From Liolophura sinensis (taxonomy: Eukaryota; Mollusca; Polyplacophora; Chitonida; Chitonidae), in the NCBI RefSeq assembly GCF_032854445.1, contig NC_088297.1, positions 8,853,375 through 8,917,374 on the forward strand: 64,000 nucleotides of DNA, in the 5' to 3' direction. Below are positions 45,606-57,112 of this stretch, one piece after another. The notes below the pieces were generated by a model. That model did no database searches, had not been told where the DNA came from, and was given only the letters and a program-made list of their open reading frames with translations. The translations under genes and the position numbers were made by a program. Positions within the stretch are counted from its first letter, which is position 1; each line of letters starts with the position of its first letter.

Positions 45606-47243
45606 ACATTCATTTGTATTCGTATACATGTAGATAGATATCCCACTCGCCATTTTTGTGGCGAAAGTTAAGATGACAGTCGTGTCAGGGTGACGCGTGT
45701 GTGGTCACTAGATGCGCTATAGCAGTGCAATGAAATCCATATACTGTATCGCTTCAGGACAGGTAATGTTGAACTTCACATTCAACCGTTGGTTGACCAG
45801 ATCGAACGCATTGAACGGTTGTGAAAAATCATTAAAACTGAGACAGCCTTTGAAAGAAAGCGTGACCATGGGAGGGTGACAGTGAGTTGTTGGTCACGTG
45901 AAAAGGTTGTCGACAATTAGCCTGTTATTATTGGCTATTAGGCGCCATGTATACATGTACGCTGAACTCCCTCATATATGTAGAGTTGTATTACATATTA
46001 CGGGAACTACTGCAAATGGTCTAAAATTTAAATAAATGTAGCTGTTTCTGAAAGGGTTATTGATCTGGGAAAGGTTTTCTTGGAAAGTAGTTTGATATCG
46101 TATTCTGGAAAAAATGTAACTTTCGTGACTAACGATATATTTTATTAGCGTTGTTTGTTCATAAAAATGCGCTGTCTGAAGCCATTCTTTAATTCAAATA
46201 CAGATGATGTGTGATGCAATGGTGCTGACCGTTACGCTAGCGAACAGAAGTAGTCATGGTCATGAAGGGAGCATGGAAAAGTGACGGACACATGTTCTGT
46301 TGCATACTTTTTTATTTATTTACCGTTGTATTTATTTCAAATACATTCCTTGGAATGGGATGTGAATTAGCTGTTTTTTTTTAATATAGTGAGCTGTCAA
46401 TTACAGCGAAGGAGTCTTTGAGCCCAATGTTTGTTGTTTCGTAATAATTGACAATATTTGACACTTTGATTTATGTTTTTGAATGACTGATGTTTTAACC
46501 TAGATAAATAAATGTCCATTGTGTTACCTTAGCAGTTTAGTATTTTCATTGATTTTACACGCTGTATATGTTATCTTAATCTTCGTAAGCTGGATCTCGC
46601 GCCGTTGTCAACGTATTTGTGCCGTATGACTGACTGGCTGCCCAAGGTGTAATAATATGCATATTTACAAATGTGTAAAATGAGCATGTGTCGCAGCTTG
46701 CATTGCATTCCACCCCCAACCCAGACCCCGAATGCCCATCCCGTCCAGGACATGCCTTTGTAGCGGGTTTTTGCGAAAATATCTTATAGACTAAACAGCT
46801 CTATAATAACTCCTAATAGCTGTTTTGTAACAAAGCTTACGGGACGGTTGGACAACGATAGCTCTGTGAGAACGTTCACCATGAAGCTTGTTTTTAATGA
46901 CATGAACATACAGTTGAAGTGATAATTGCAGAACATCACAAGAACTGCATATATGTTTCGTTAAGAACAACGAATTGAAAACAACATTCTTGAGAAACAA
47001 AATCCCTCACAGCAATGTGTCTATTTTTACTGAAAAAAAAGTGTTTGTTATGTATTGAGTCCGCGCTGCGGCTAAACAGGATAAAATCAGCGTATTTGGC
47101 ATTTTCTTTTCGTCCTTTTACTTTGCCCTGACGGAGGTAACTTAAGGTTCCGAAACCATTGTTCTATAATTCAAACTTTCAACACTTTTTGTCCGATATA
47201 CTAGATTTGACACGTAAAATAAATCTTCGGACTTCTGTTCCAG
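45606..47243. other. DNA between CB1 and CB2, no recognised gene
   Basis: 1.6 kb. AATAAA occurs at 46507 (about 1.2 kb after the CB1 stop) and could serve CB1 transcripts. Nothing else is identified. Confidence 0.4.
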
Positions 47244-47743
47244 TGATATCAGGACTTGGTCAGAGAAGCGATGACGTGATGTTCGCTCTGTCCACAGCTT
47301 TTCGGGTGAACCGCACTAGCGAGAGGCCCGGAACAGGGAACGACTCGAAAACCGCCGACTCGGTGTCTTGTAAACAAGCCAGGAGGCTCCGCATCCGGCG
47401 CATCAATGAAATCCCGAAGAAATCCGTGGTGAATATGGTCAACGCTGCCACGACGTTTGAACGTTGGCTTTGGACGCAGCCTTACAACGACCTTAGGCCA
47501 GTCAACGAGATCCCAGCGGATGAGCTGGACGCGTACCTTTCGGAGTTCTTCGCAAATATTAAAACGGAGTCCGGGAGTGATTTTAAGTATGACTCCTTCC
47601 TGACCCTACGCTCTCATCTCGAACGATTTCTGAAGGAGACGGGATATCCCTGTTCCATTATCACTGATCAAGAGTTTCGCAGTAGCCAAGCCGTGTACAA
47701 GTCCAGAACATCGTATCTAAGCTCGAAGCATAGCAACACCTGA
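47244..47743 (+). CDS. Gene 2, candidate terminal exon CB2: Crypton-type core-binding-like module
   Basis: This 500-nt exon follows acceptor ggacttctgttccag in phase 1 and ends in TGA. After a Ser/Thr-rich leader comes the basic KQARRLRIRRINEIPKK, then VVNMVNAATTFERWLW, NEIPADELDAYLSEFFANIK, TLRSHLERFLKETGYPCSI and FRSSQAVYKSR. GC content and third-position C/G use are higher than in the flanking introns, consistent with selected coding sequence. A degenerate GCTAGCAACACC array begins right after the stop and would fall in the 3' UTR. AATAAA at 48366 follows the array. Confidence 0.83.
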
Positions 47744-47749
47744 ACTAAA

Positions 47750-48362
47750 AGTGAAGGGCTAGCAACACAACAAAGTGAAAAGCTGGCGACACCTGTGCGT
47801 GGAAGTGGAAGACTAGCAACACCTGAAAGGAAAAGGCTAGCATTGTAAGACACTAGCACAGCGACCTCAACACCTGGACGTGAACGTGAAAAGCTAGCAA
47901 CACCTGGATGTGGAAGCGAAAAGCTAGCAACACCAGAAAGGAAAGGGTTAGCAATATAAGAGACATGCAGCACAGAGACAGCAACACCTGCATGTGAAAG
48001 TGAAAAGCTAGCAACACTTGTGGGTGGAAGTCAAAGGCTAGCAACACCTAAAAGGGAAAGACTAGCAACACCTAAAAGGGAAAGACTAGCAATATACGAG
48101 ACTTGCAGCACAGAGACAGCAACACCAGCACGTGAAAGTGAAAAGCAAGAAACACCGGAATGAGGAAGCGAAAAGCTAGTAACACCTCAAAGGAAAGGGC
48201 TAACAATATAAAATGCATGCAGCCCAGAGACGCAACACCTGCGCGTGGAAGTGAAAGGCTAGCAACACCTGAAAGGGAAAGACTAGCAATATACGAGACA
48301 TGCAGCACATAAACAGAAACACGTGGACGTGAAAGACCAGCAACACCTGAAGTGAAAGTTAA
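47750..48362 (+). repeat. Degenerate tandem array in the putative CB2 3' UTR
   Basis: About 20 imperfect copies of GAAAGTGAAAAGCTAGCAAC ACCTG-like units, with longer blocks (AATATAAGAGACATGCAGCA) recurring about every 100-160 bp. NheI-type GCTAGC is frequent. Confidence 0.82.
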
Positions 48363-48365
48363 GGA

Positions 48366-48371
48366 AATAAA
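48366..48371 (+). terminator. Possible polyadenylation signal for CB2
   Basis: AATAAA follows the end of the array, about 620 nt after the CB2 stop. Confidence 0.35.
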
Positions 48372-48646
48372 CACAAATTTGAAAAGAAAGACAATAGGCG
48401 TAACTACATTAAAATGAAATGGAAAAGCGGAAAAGTGTCGATAAAAAAAAAACAAATCATTTTATGATGTTCTTACTGAGAAAATACAGACAATATCGTG
48501 TAAATTCGTTCTTTCATCTGCATTTTATGACATTAAAAAGGCGGAAAATGGTATGAGAATAAGCCACAGGTATTAGTATTTAATATATTCCATTGAGACG
48601 TGATGAAGAAGGTGATCTACTACATGTAACTTTAGACGTGGTTTAA

Positions 48647-48890
48647 CCAGTCAAATGTGTTTGAAACTGACAAGTTTGATGACAGCATCAAAGCTGCACC
48701 CAAACCCCATTCATGTGTATATCTTGCTAAATCCAAAGAGGTTATTGGTGGGTTTTGTGAATTATCACGACCCGCCACGAGCAGCCTTTACCTTATTTCT
48801 TATTTATTCCCATTTATTACAATGCAGTAAAGGTTTAGTGCCAGTCAAATGTGTTTGAAACTGACAAGTTTGATGACAGCATCAAAGCTG
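48647..48890 (+). repeat. 50-bp direct duplication
   Basis: CCAGTCAAATGTGTTTGAAA through TTTGATGACAGCATCAAAGC TG is present at 48647-48696 and again at 48841-48890, identical by eye, with 144 bp between. Confidence 0.9.
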
Positions 48891-49013
48891 AGTTCAGATT
48901 CATTGAAATTTTATAGATAGAATCACAAGTCAAAGGTCAGTAAGATTGACATTTTGACCTGCTATGTCAGTTCATATTTAGAGTGTTGCTATTATGCAGA
49001 TATCTTTAAATCC

Positions 49014-49053
49014 GCTACCTGAGTACGGCGTAAAGCACCAGTCAAATTAAATT
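49014..49053 (+). repeat. SINE family A tail fragment
   Basis: Only CCTGAGTACGGCGTAAAGCA and CCAGTCAAATTAAATT remain. It adjoins a MITE at 49076. Confidence 0.6.
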
Positions 49054-49075
49054 CACTGATATACAGTGCGCTGGT

Positions 49076-49290
49076 CCCCGGATCACGAAGAAATCTTACA
49101 CTTACGTCATAATTTCAAATCACTTGTGTATTGTTATTTCTTACGTAACAAGGTCAAAATATTGCTTGACGACGTTAAATCTGGGTAAGTTATTGTAAAA
49201 TGAATTTCAGCTAAAATAACGGAAAGGAACGTATCATGTTTAACGACTGAAATTTTGACTTAAGTCTAAGATCGCCTTGTGATCTCGGGG
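49076..49290. mobile_element. Short MITE with about 30-bp terminal inverted repeats
   Basis: The left end CCCCGGATCACGAAGAAATC TTACACTTA pairs with the reversed right end CCCCGAGATCACAAGGCGAT CTTAGACTTA. The total is 215 bp, AT-rich inside, with no coding capacity. A single end of the same type occurs at 61598. Confidence 0.75.
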
Positions 49291-49687
49291 CTTAATTCAT
49301 ACTGGTTAAGGTTTCAAATAGAGCGCAAATGACTTTTGACCTATTCTTACCTGTACAAAAATGAGTTCATATTTGAATATTTAGCTGGTTTTAGCGGAGA
49401 GGTTTTACTCACGAAAGTTCCTGGTCAATCGAATCGTATCCTTATGAGATTTAATGTACAGATTGTATGTTGCACTATATACATAGTGTATAGGCAATAT
49501 TAAGATCCTGTGGTTAAGTAGAATTTGCCTAACTATCGAAAGTTTTTAAGCGCTTGAAACGGATTTACAAAACTGAAGTACATTGTGTACAGTAATTGCG
49601 TTATCAAATATGTATGTAATAGGTTGTTCATGTGAACAAGGCAGAGTGGGTATGACCAGCTGCAGAGAGTACAATTATGAAATTATG

Positions 49688-49707
49688 ATATATATATATA
49701 TAAGAAG

Positions 49708-49776
<69 letters not shown>
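49688..49776. repeat. (TA)n microsatellite
   Basis: A run of about 40 TA units with a short interruption (AAGAAGTAA) near its start. Confidence 0.97.
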
Positions 49777-49777
<1 letters not shown>

Positions 49778-50397
49778 TTCTTGTACAAGAATTCAGTAGC
49801 TTAGCCCAAGAATAAGGAAAGGATCACAAAAGCGCTCTTTCTATCTCTCCGACATCATTAAATACTACATGATGCTTTGTTGGTGTGATCGCGTATGTCA
49901 ATGCAAAGCAATTCACTTTACTGCATTCTTGAATCGTTCAATTTGGCGGTACTTAGCTATCCTCACAGCAGTTTCGTTGCGCTCCTTCCATTATCCTAAC
50001 GGTAATTTAAAGGACCATCAGGATTTAGTGGAGTTATGACATAATCATTATCATTTATTCATTCTGTCCGAGGATTTATGTATAGCAGGCTGTTGTGGAA
50101 TTTAGTCTGAGTACCATTGACCGCGTATCTGTATTTGGCAAAGGTCGCCAAGATTGTCTGATTTCGAAATATGGGCGTTCTGCGTTCCAGATTACAGCTT
50201 TGTGGTGTGAGCAAAGGCTCACATCCCCGTAGTGATATCAGGATATGATGATTATGACTTGTGTAATGGTATGTAATTGTTGCTGTTCTGCGGATACAGT
50301 GAATGCGCAATCCAATCAGGCATGTTAATTGACATAATTCTCAAAACAAAACACTTTGTTTACCTAAGTTGCTGTGAAGTATGAAAGAATGATTATG

Positions 50398-50455
50398 GCT
50401 TAAAGCCACATCGGCAATATTTCAGCCATATCGTGGCGACTGTGCAATACGAGAA
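50398..50455 (+). repeat. Fragment of an interspersed molluscan-type repeat
   Basis: TTAAAGCCACATCGGCAATA TTTCAGCCATATCGTGGCG resembles a repeat I associate with gastropod and bivalve genomes (a GGCAATATTCCAGC-type motif). This is recalled, not searched. Confidence 0.4.
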
Positions 50456-50667
50456 ACTGAGAGTAAGTAACTTCACTTAGAAATAGGTGAGAAATTGGAA
50501 ATAAGTGCTGATCAATTACTAGCATTTCAGCATTTTGTATGATTTAAAGCCTTTTCCATCTCGTATATCAGCAAAGTAGTTGCATGGTGTCAGTGTGTAA
50601 GATGCAAAACAATGGTCAGATCAACAAATGGAACGTGTACATGTTGACTGTAGAAACGTTGAGTTTC

Positions 50668-50695
50668 GTACGTACGTACGCACGCACGCACGTAC
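50668..50695. repeat. (CGTA/CGCA)n simple sequence
   Basis: CGTACGTACGTACGCACGCA CGCACGTAC. Confidence 0.9.
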
Positions 50696-50910
50696 AGTAT
50701 TTTTAGACTTTCATATTTCATCAGGACAGGTTAACGGCACAGGTATTCAGGATAGTCCCAGGGTGTATCGGTACTTAACATTTCGGCACAAACTTTAAAA
50801 GCAACATTTCGACACATGATGATAAGATTGGGTTATCATCATAAAGTTATGTTTTATTGATAATTTCACCCAAACATTCCGGGCCTGATCCATCCGAAGA
50901 AAAAGTTCTT

Positions 50911-50917
<7 letters not shown>

Positions 50918-50963
<46 letters not shown>
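50918..50963. repeat. (TA)n microsatellite
   Basis: An uninterrupted run of about 23 TA units. It creates short Tyr/Ile open frames on both strands that are not genes. Confidence 0.97.
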
Positions 50964-50967
<4 letters not shown>

Positions 50968-51237
50968 TCACCATCCCTCTATACCAGGGTATACTCATCC
51001 ATTTTGTTGGGTCACGTTTCTGCATGGTGTCTGTGCTTAGTCCACCATCTGGATCCTTGTTACCTCCTTTGATTTAGAACACAGGGTCAGGTACTGGCCA
51101 CCCCCAGTGTGCAACTTGCAGGTGTTTCATTGGCTGAGATATTCTCAGGGCTGTGGCGCTGAATTCAAAAGTAAGAACTGCTAGGAGAACATTTTCTTCA
51201 ATTTTAGGGGAAGAAAAGTCTTTAATGCCTTTGTCTT

Positions 51238-51365
51238 GGTGTTTGTTGTGTAACTGAATACTGCTGAGTCTTGTTTCGTACCGAGTGAAATCCCGAGAAT
51301 GCACACTCGGGATTTGACTCGGTAGGAAACAAAGTTCAGTGGTATCGGATTACACAACAAACACC
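51238..51365. other. Foldback sequence with 59-bp arms
   Basis: The left arm (51239-51297) starts GTGTTTGTTGTGTAA and ends ACCGAGTGAAATCCCGAG. The right arm is its reverse complement at about 48 of 59 positions. The loop is only 7 nt. The ends (15 bp) and the centre (more than 16 bp) match best. It may be a short foldback transposon or a transcribed hairpin. Confidence 0.8.
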
Positions 51366-52108
51366 GCTACGGCTACGGTGTTACACCCTTAAACCACAGC
51401 TTGTACTCATAAAAAGTTACCATTTAAATGGAAGAATGATTTGAAAGGTAGTAATTCGGTGCGGCCCAATTGCAGTATAATGTCAAAACTTCGGTACATA
51501 AGCTACTTTATTATTATTCATATAAACTGGAATGGTGAAAACAATGACCTAATCGCCATGTGCTGAAATCTACTGGGCCGAAATCTACTGGGCCGAAATT
51601 TCGTGGGCTCCTTCACTCAGGGTTCAGTATTGCCATAACCTCAGTCAGCCTTGTTAGACTTGCTCGTACACATTGTATTGAGGTTTCAATCACCAAAATC
51701 GTGGTCAAGGTACAGCAGTAAGTTCTACGTACCACATTCCAAAAAATAATCCCTTAAATTTAACTAAGTCTGTTATCTGAGTGATGCTAGAATGTATACT
51801 GTTATTGTGGCAGAGTGTAGTTAAACATAACGCACATATTCTATTAATTCAACATAACCATTGTATTAGGCTAACATGATATTATTTTGAATATCACAAA
51901 AAATTGTGTTATAATAACAGAATACATTCTCCCATCAGTCGGACAACAGACTTTCTGGTAAATTTAACAGATTAATTTTTTGAGTGCACAATTTATGCCA
52001 GTCAATACAAATGACAACATCTTTATTGTGTGATTATCAGTTATGTACATGTAACGATATAAAATACATCTCCAACAGTCAAACTTCCTCATTCCTTTCA
52101 TTTGTTAG

Positions 52109-52728
52109 CGGACGAGTCTTCTCGTGGCGATGTTCGGCGCTCTTCCTTGGGTGGTCACAGAGGACCCTGGACGTCAGGAGCACCTGTCAATCCTCGGAGA
52201 GTTGATGGTGCTTCCATCCGGCGCAGCTATATCGTCAACGTCGAGGATATTCCCAAGCAAACTGTCACCAACATGATCTCAGCCGCCGGCAACTTCGAGC
52301 GCTGGCTTCAGGCGAGCCGTCACGGAGATGGCCGGAGTATCACGACCATTCCACCGGCGATGCTTGACTCGTACCTTGTGGAGTTCTTCACCGCCGTGAA
52401 GCGACCGAGTGGTGAAGACTATAAACTCCAGTCACTGCAGACGCTGCGCTCGCACCTTGATCGTTATCTAAAGGAATGTAAATACCCAGAGTCCATCACC
52501 TCATCGCAGGTGTTTTTTCGAAGCCAAAAAGCATTTGCGTCCAGAAAACATGAGCTGATGAGCCAAACGACATCAAATGAGGGAGAGACGCGCGTTAACC
52601 ATATGTTCATGGAACGTGCTTTGGTGGCTGATATAAATTCGCGCCAACGTGACAGCCGAGCCAAGCTCAGTGATGCAGACGTAACTTTTGCAGGAATCAG
52701 TGAGAACTCCACATGGCCCAGCCTTTGA
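52109..52728 (+). CDS. Gene 2, candidate terminal exon CB3: core-binding-like module with long tail
   Basis: This 620-nt exon is the longest of the set. It follows acceptor cctttcatttgttag in phase 1 and ends in TGA. The leader ADESSRGDVRRSSLGGHRGP resembles the SRGDSV leader of gene 1 exon A. Core: TVTNMISAAGNFERWLQ, TTIPPAMLDSYLVEFFTAVK, RPSGEDYK, LRSHLDRYLKECKYPESITS and FFRSQKAFASRK. The last Trp of the usual RWLW is Gln here. After the core it has about 55 extra residues (MSQTTSNEGETRVNHMFMER onward) not seen in the other modules. Coding GC is clearly above the flanks. No catalytic domain. Confidence 0.82.
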
Positions 52729-53190
52729 GGATTTTGAAACTACATTCAAACACTCAAACATTTTACCTCAAGAAGCGTTCTTCACATTCCATGGCTATGT
52801 ATTGTGTGAAAAACAAATTGTGTCATATAAATTACACATAAATGAGTCGAAATAATATACCAGCTCATCGTCTTAATTTCTGGTTTGTGTAAAGTAAGTC
52901 ATTGTAATTGAAATGTCGGTGGAGCTTATGCATGCTGCTGTATAAAGTGTGTGATCGAATCTACTCTTAGCCTTAAATTAGGAATGTGTTGAATGGCGAC
53001 AGTGTACCCCGGGGGCTCTACATCGTTCCTTCTACTCAAAAGGGCCTTTGTGTAACTGAATATACTGTTGAAAACAGCATTAAATATAAAGCACTCCGGC
53101 ATGTAAATAGAAATTAAACCCAGAGTAGAAACGACATTGTGATAATTGGCAACTGATCAGCATACTTACATCATATCTTACACTGAGGAT
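52729..53190. other. DNA after CB3
   Basis: No canonical AATAAA is seen within 400 nt of the CB3 stop. Nothing else is recognised. Confidence 0.35.
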
Positions 53191-53303
53191 TTATTTATTT
53201 ATTTATTTGATTGGTGTTTTACGCCGTACTCAAGAATATTTCACTCATACGACGGCGGCCAGCATTATGGTGGGAGGAAACCGGGCTGAGCCCGGGGGAA
53301 GCC
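53191..53303 (-). repeat. SINE family A, 3' half, minus orientation
   Basis: From the TTTATTTATTTATTTATTTG tail through CGGCGGCCAGCATTATGGTG to GAGCCCGGGGGAAGCC, then cut off. Confidence 0.9.
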
Positions 53304-53857
53304 AACGACCCTTACACTGAGAAAGCTCTGTAACTAAGGCTTGACTGAGATGCAGTTTTATACATTGTTAAGTACATGCATCAGTCGGTTATGTGCGTAG
53401 AAGATCAAGTATTACAGTAAATCTAATGACCAAGAAGTGTATCCCGGAAGAAGCAACATTGTTCAGAGACGACATGTTCGGTGAAATGATTGTTTCTAAC
53501 AAAACTGAAATTTTGAATTGTTGACAGTTCCTCAGCAGGCATATGACACCAATACAAAGTTGAATTTTGTTACATTTGTTTTGTTACTGTGCTCTTTGGT
53601 ATTGACCGTTCTTGTGGAATCAGGGGCTAACAATCAAATGGGTGGACTGAAATACTGGTTGCATACACAATACATGTGAATTAAATGACGCAGATATAAC
53701 ATGTATTCTGGTATGTCGAGGGCAGTGTTCGTGTGACGCGGAGAGATATAAGATTACTGCAAATTTGACGTCAAGTTCCCTGAAAAATTATCACGCTTTG
53801 CAGAGTTTTATATCGCATAAAATTACAGCATTTATGGTGTATTAGTGACGAGCGGGT

Positions 53858-54085
53858 ATACGGGTCTTTACTTTCAATCGCTAGGACGCACGAGGTGTGG
53901 GTTCAAATCCGGTCTTAGTCTGACCGGGAATTTGTAGACTCGCTCGCTTTTACTGTTCTTCGGGCCTTGGTGATAATAACCGGTCATATCGCTCGTGGAA
54001 AGGTTTGTCAGTAACTTTCCAAGTACCTGTGGTTTTGCACTGGTCATTCCGGTTTCCTTTACCCATGAAACTTATCCAGTGAAAA
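53858..54085 (+). repeat. tRNA-derived SINE, family D
   Basis: The tRNA-like head has GGGTTCAAATCCGG (B box) after a GACGAGCGGGTATACGGGTC A-box region. The body reads CTCGCTCGCTTTTACTGTTC, CCTTGGTGATAATAACCGGT and TTGTCAGTAACTTTCC. Partial relatives lie at 45345 and 57790. Confidence 0.6.
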
Positions 54086-54227
54086 AAGTTTCAGTAACAA
54101 TAAACAACAATAGAAAAAAATACGTCGTAAGGGCCAAATGGTAAATCTCAAGACGCAGTGTAGATGTACACAATTAAGAGAGTGGTGTATGTGGTAAGCT
54201 ATACATGTTGCATTGTCAGATCAGAAT

Positions 54228-54566
54228 TTTTAGAGCGTCCGCTTCAGGAGCGGTAGATCCAGGATCAGTCCTGAGTCGAGTCACACCTAAGACCTTAAAA
54301 GAGGAAGTTGTAACTTCCTCGCTGGGCGTTCAGCATGATGGTGATAGTGCAATGATTGGTTGACCCGTATCAGTATACCGGCTCGGGCTGGGCGGCTTAC
54401 TTGCCTTCGGTAAGCCGGCTCAGTGAGGCAGCACTAGATAAAAGAGCGGTGGAAATCCGTCCTGCAACAAGAAGGCACATCACATGCACTCTTAAGAATT
54501 CCTTTGTCGTCATATGACTGAAAAAGTGCTGAGTACGACGTTAAACCCCAAGCACTCACTCACTCA
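54228..54566 (+). repeat. SINE family B, head-truncated
   Basis: It begins inside the head at TAGAGCGTCCGCTTCAGGAG and is complete from there to the CACTCACTCACTCA tail. It ends about 120 bp before the CB4 exon. Confidence 0.92.
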
Positions 54567-54685
54567 TTTAATGAGAGAGCTTTTTGGGGGCTGTTTCAGG
54601 TAGTTTGAATTTGCTCTTGTTTTCATCGAAACATATCCACCCAGGACACGTCCCCTCAGCATGATTTGTTCGTTTATGATTGCAG

Positions 54686-55179
54686 ACACGGGTTTTAGAG
54701 AAGGGCCGTCACCCCTGGTTAAACCAACGACGTCTGGACAGGGTGGGGATACAGAATTGCAGCCAATTCGCTGGCAGAACTCGTTCTCTCTGATCACAAA
54801 CAAAAGGAACATGAATGAGCTGAGACGAAGCAGGATCCGAAACAGACACAGCCTGTCTCAGAACACCGTGGATAATTCCGTGAGCGCCGTCAGGACGCTG
54901 GAACACTGGATCTGGCAGCGACCCAAGTGGAAGGAGAACCGATGCGTCAACGATATTCCACCGGAGGAGTTGGACAAGTATCTAGTAGAGTTCTTCTCCT
55001 CGTTGTCCCACTACAAGACCTACTCCTTCAGCGTTCTGCGCAGCAACCTGAAGCGGTATCTGGAGATCACGGGCTATCCGGCCTGTATCAAAAGCTCTCC
55101 CGTATTCGAAAACAGTCGAAGGGCATGCTCGGAAATGCTGCGCAAATTTAATATGGTCAAAGAGTCGGGTTTCCATTGA
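54686..55179 (+). CDS. Gene 2, candidate terminal exon CB4: core-binding-like module with shortened loop
   Basis: This 494-nt exon follows acceptor tttatgattgcag in phase 1 and ends in TGA. Basic patch: NKRNMNELRRSRIRNRHS; core: TVDNSVSAVRTLEHWIW, NDIPPEELDKYLVEFFSSL, SVLRSNLKRYLEITGYPACI and FENSRRACSEMLRK. The usual turn between FF...IK and YK (K-T/R-P-S-G-x-x) is missing: the chain passes directly from FFSSL to SHYKTYSF, about five residues shorter than the others. FERWLW is replaced by LEHWIW. It is the most diverged copy but has an intact frame and borders. AATAAA at 55326 gives a short 3' UTR. Confidence 0.8.
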
Positions 55180-55325
55180 TGTATTGTAAAGGCAGTGTTA
55201 TGACATTCGGACTTTCTTTTTCTCCGTACTGTAGATAATCCGTAGCAACACTAAACTACTTGCTCATCCTGAAACAGATCGACCGAATTTACTGTTCGTT
55301 TACTGAAACGTCGACCCGAACATGC

Positions 55326-55331
55326 AATAAA
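55326..55331 (+). terminator. Polyadenylation signal for CB4
   Basis: AATAAA lies 147 nt after the CB4 stop, with a T-rich stretch following within 15 nt. Confidence 0.5.
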
Positions 55332-55448
55332 GCCATCTAGTTTTTTTTTTTCAACATAAGGAATTTATCCTTTAGAGCCCTGTGCCATGTGTTCAATGTC
55401 AAACGTACGTTCCTGCAATGAAGTAGATCTGACTACAGAAAGCCATAA

Positions 55449-55480
55449 CGTGGTTAGCGTGCTAGTGCAGCTCAATGCCA
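55449..55480 (+). repeat. Very short SINE A head remnant
   Basis: CGTGGTTAGCGTGCTAGTGC AGCTCAATG resembles the GGTTAGCGCGCTAGCGCAGC segment of the SINE A head. Isolated; low confidence. Confidence 0.35.
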
Positions 55481-56814
55481 CTATATATGGAATTGTAGCA
55501 GGAATATTGAGTTTCTTTTTTTTCTCACATGGTTAGACCGTCTAATGAAGAACATACTCCTATCTTCACTTTTCCAAAAAGCTGGTAAAGAAATTCTACT
55601 TTCAACACTACCAGTATCTGTCCTCAAAATAAGAAAAAATAGAGTAAATGTTAATTAATTTGTGGCGTACAAATCAAAACAAATCTTCCCGTGAAAGATA
55701 TATGGGCTTAGAAGTTCCTACCACCAAAATCGAGTGGAAAATCTCATCAAAGTGACCACCAAGACATCGCAAGCCCAGAGATACCCGCTGAGCACAGGGG
55801 GCATGCTTGGACAGGGCATTTGTACCGTCCCCACCGAAGTGCTTCCATATGAATAATGTGTTTTTGTTTTCAAGTTATCAAATTATTACAATACTTGAAG
55901 CGATTCCTTTTGTTGATATTCGCTGTACCCTTTTTTCGGAAACCAGTTGTGCATCATACACTGCCAAAACAATCCACCACCCATTTACTGTTACTGCCTG
56001 CGGATGTAGTACGCGTTGTGCAGGAGAAAAACCAACGTGTGACCAGTGGAAGATTTCTCATGCATATCTTTAAACAGCTCTATATCAAGCAATACCTTTT
56101 TGGAATGACATTTCGAAATTTGACTTTCTGATATACAATTCTAAGACTCTCCACTTTTTTTGTGTTTGGTTAATTTTTATGTCGATTCTGGAGTCTGTAT
56201 GAAGCCAGCTATTGTTTTTGCAGAAAAGCGAAGAACACATTAAGAAAAAATCAAAAGTGCGCCATTGCAATTCCTGTCGTTATTCGTTAAGATCATTTTG
56301 AATTATATCAACCTATTGGTAAACATTACCATGACATCAAACATTAAACGTGTATTTATTGTAGGAGTCAGATAGAGAAAAACAGCAAACTGTTGTTTTA
56401 GTGCATACTGTTTAGTTTAATATAATGCTGTATGATAGGAACAGTTCAGTTGAAGTTACGGTTGCTCAGTGTCCATACAACTATTAAGTTGCTAACATGG
56501 AACTTGTGTGTGATTTATCACATGTAATAATTTACACGGGCTTTACAACTATTCTATCCTCATCTGTTTTGATTAATTTTCCTTTCTTGTAACTTTGATT
56601 AAATTTTTTGTAACCAATATATTCGGATATTATTGGTGTTCTTTTTTAGTGTATGTGTTTAGTACAATTACCCTATTGCCCAATTTCACGTATGATTGTT
56701 TCATTTAACGTTAGCATATATCCACTCTATGTCATGCCATAAATGGAATGACCCCATCTATGTAGCACGAGACATCTTATCTCGTTTTATTTTTCTCCTG
56801 TATGCAGTGGGTCG
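55481..56814. other. DNA between CB4 and the family C element
   Basis: An 88-codon frame (55807-56073) has no recognisable motif, no matching splice borders in the locus phase and low coding bias. It is not called as a gene. No repeats are evident. Confidence 0.4.
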
Positions 56815-57112
56815 GGTCATACGAAATGGTACTTGTCGCTGCCTCCCTTGTCGCGCTGCAGTGAGACCTTAGGGCAAGGAAACAGGGCTGGTTGTCCCGG
56901 TGTTAGTATAATGTGACAGGGTGGTGTGTCATACCTGGTGTCTTGGGGACGATATCTCAGTGTGCTTGAGCATGATGTCTCAGTGTCGGCAGCACTTTGG
57001 GGGCATGACTCACTGTATGTACATACAAGTAGACACAATACAGGTACACACCCCTAATGGCTCCTCGTCCTCATATGCCGTACTTCGTTGGTTACGACGT
57101 AAAACCACATGC
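56815..57112 (+). repeat. SINE-like family C, copy 2
   Basis: CTTGTCGCTGCCTCCCTTGT, TCCCGGTGTTAGTATAATGT, GGTGTGTCATACCTGGTGTC and GGTTACGACGTAAAACCAC match the element at 43925 in order. Confidence 0.6.

Noticed and set aside
49583-51072. Small proteins with Tyr/Ile runs
   Set aside because: Translations of (TA)n microsatellites.
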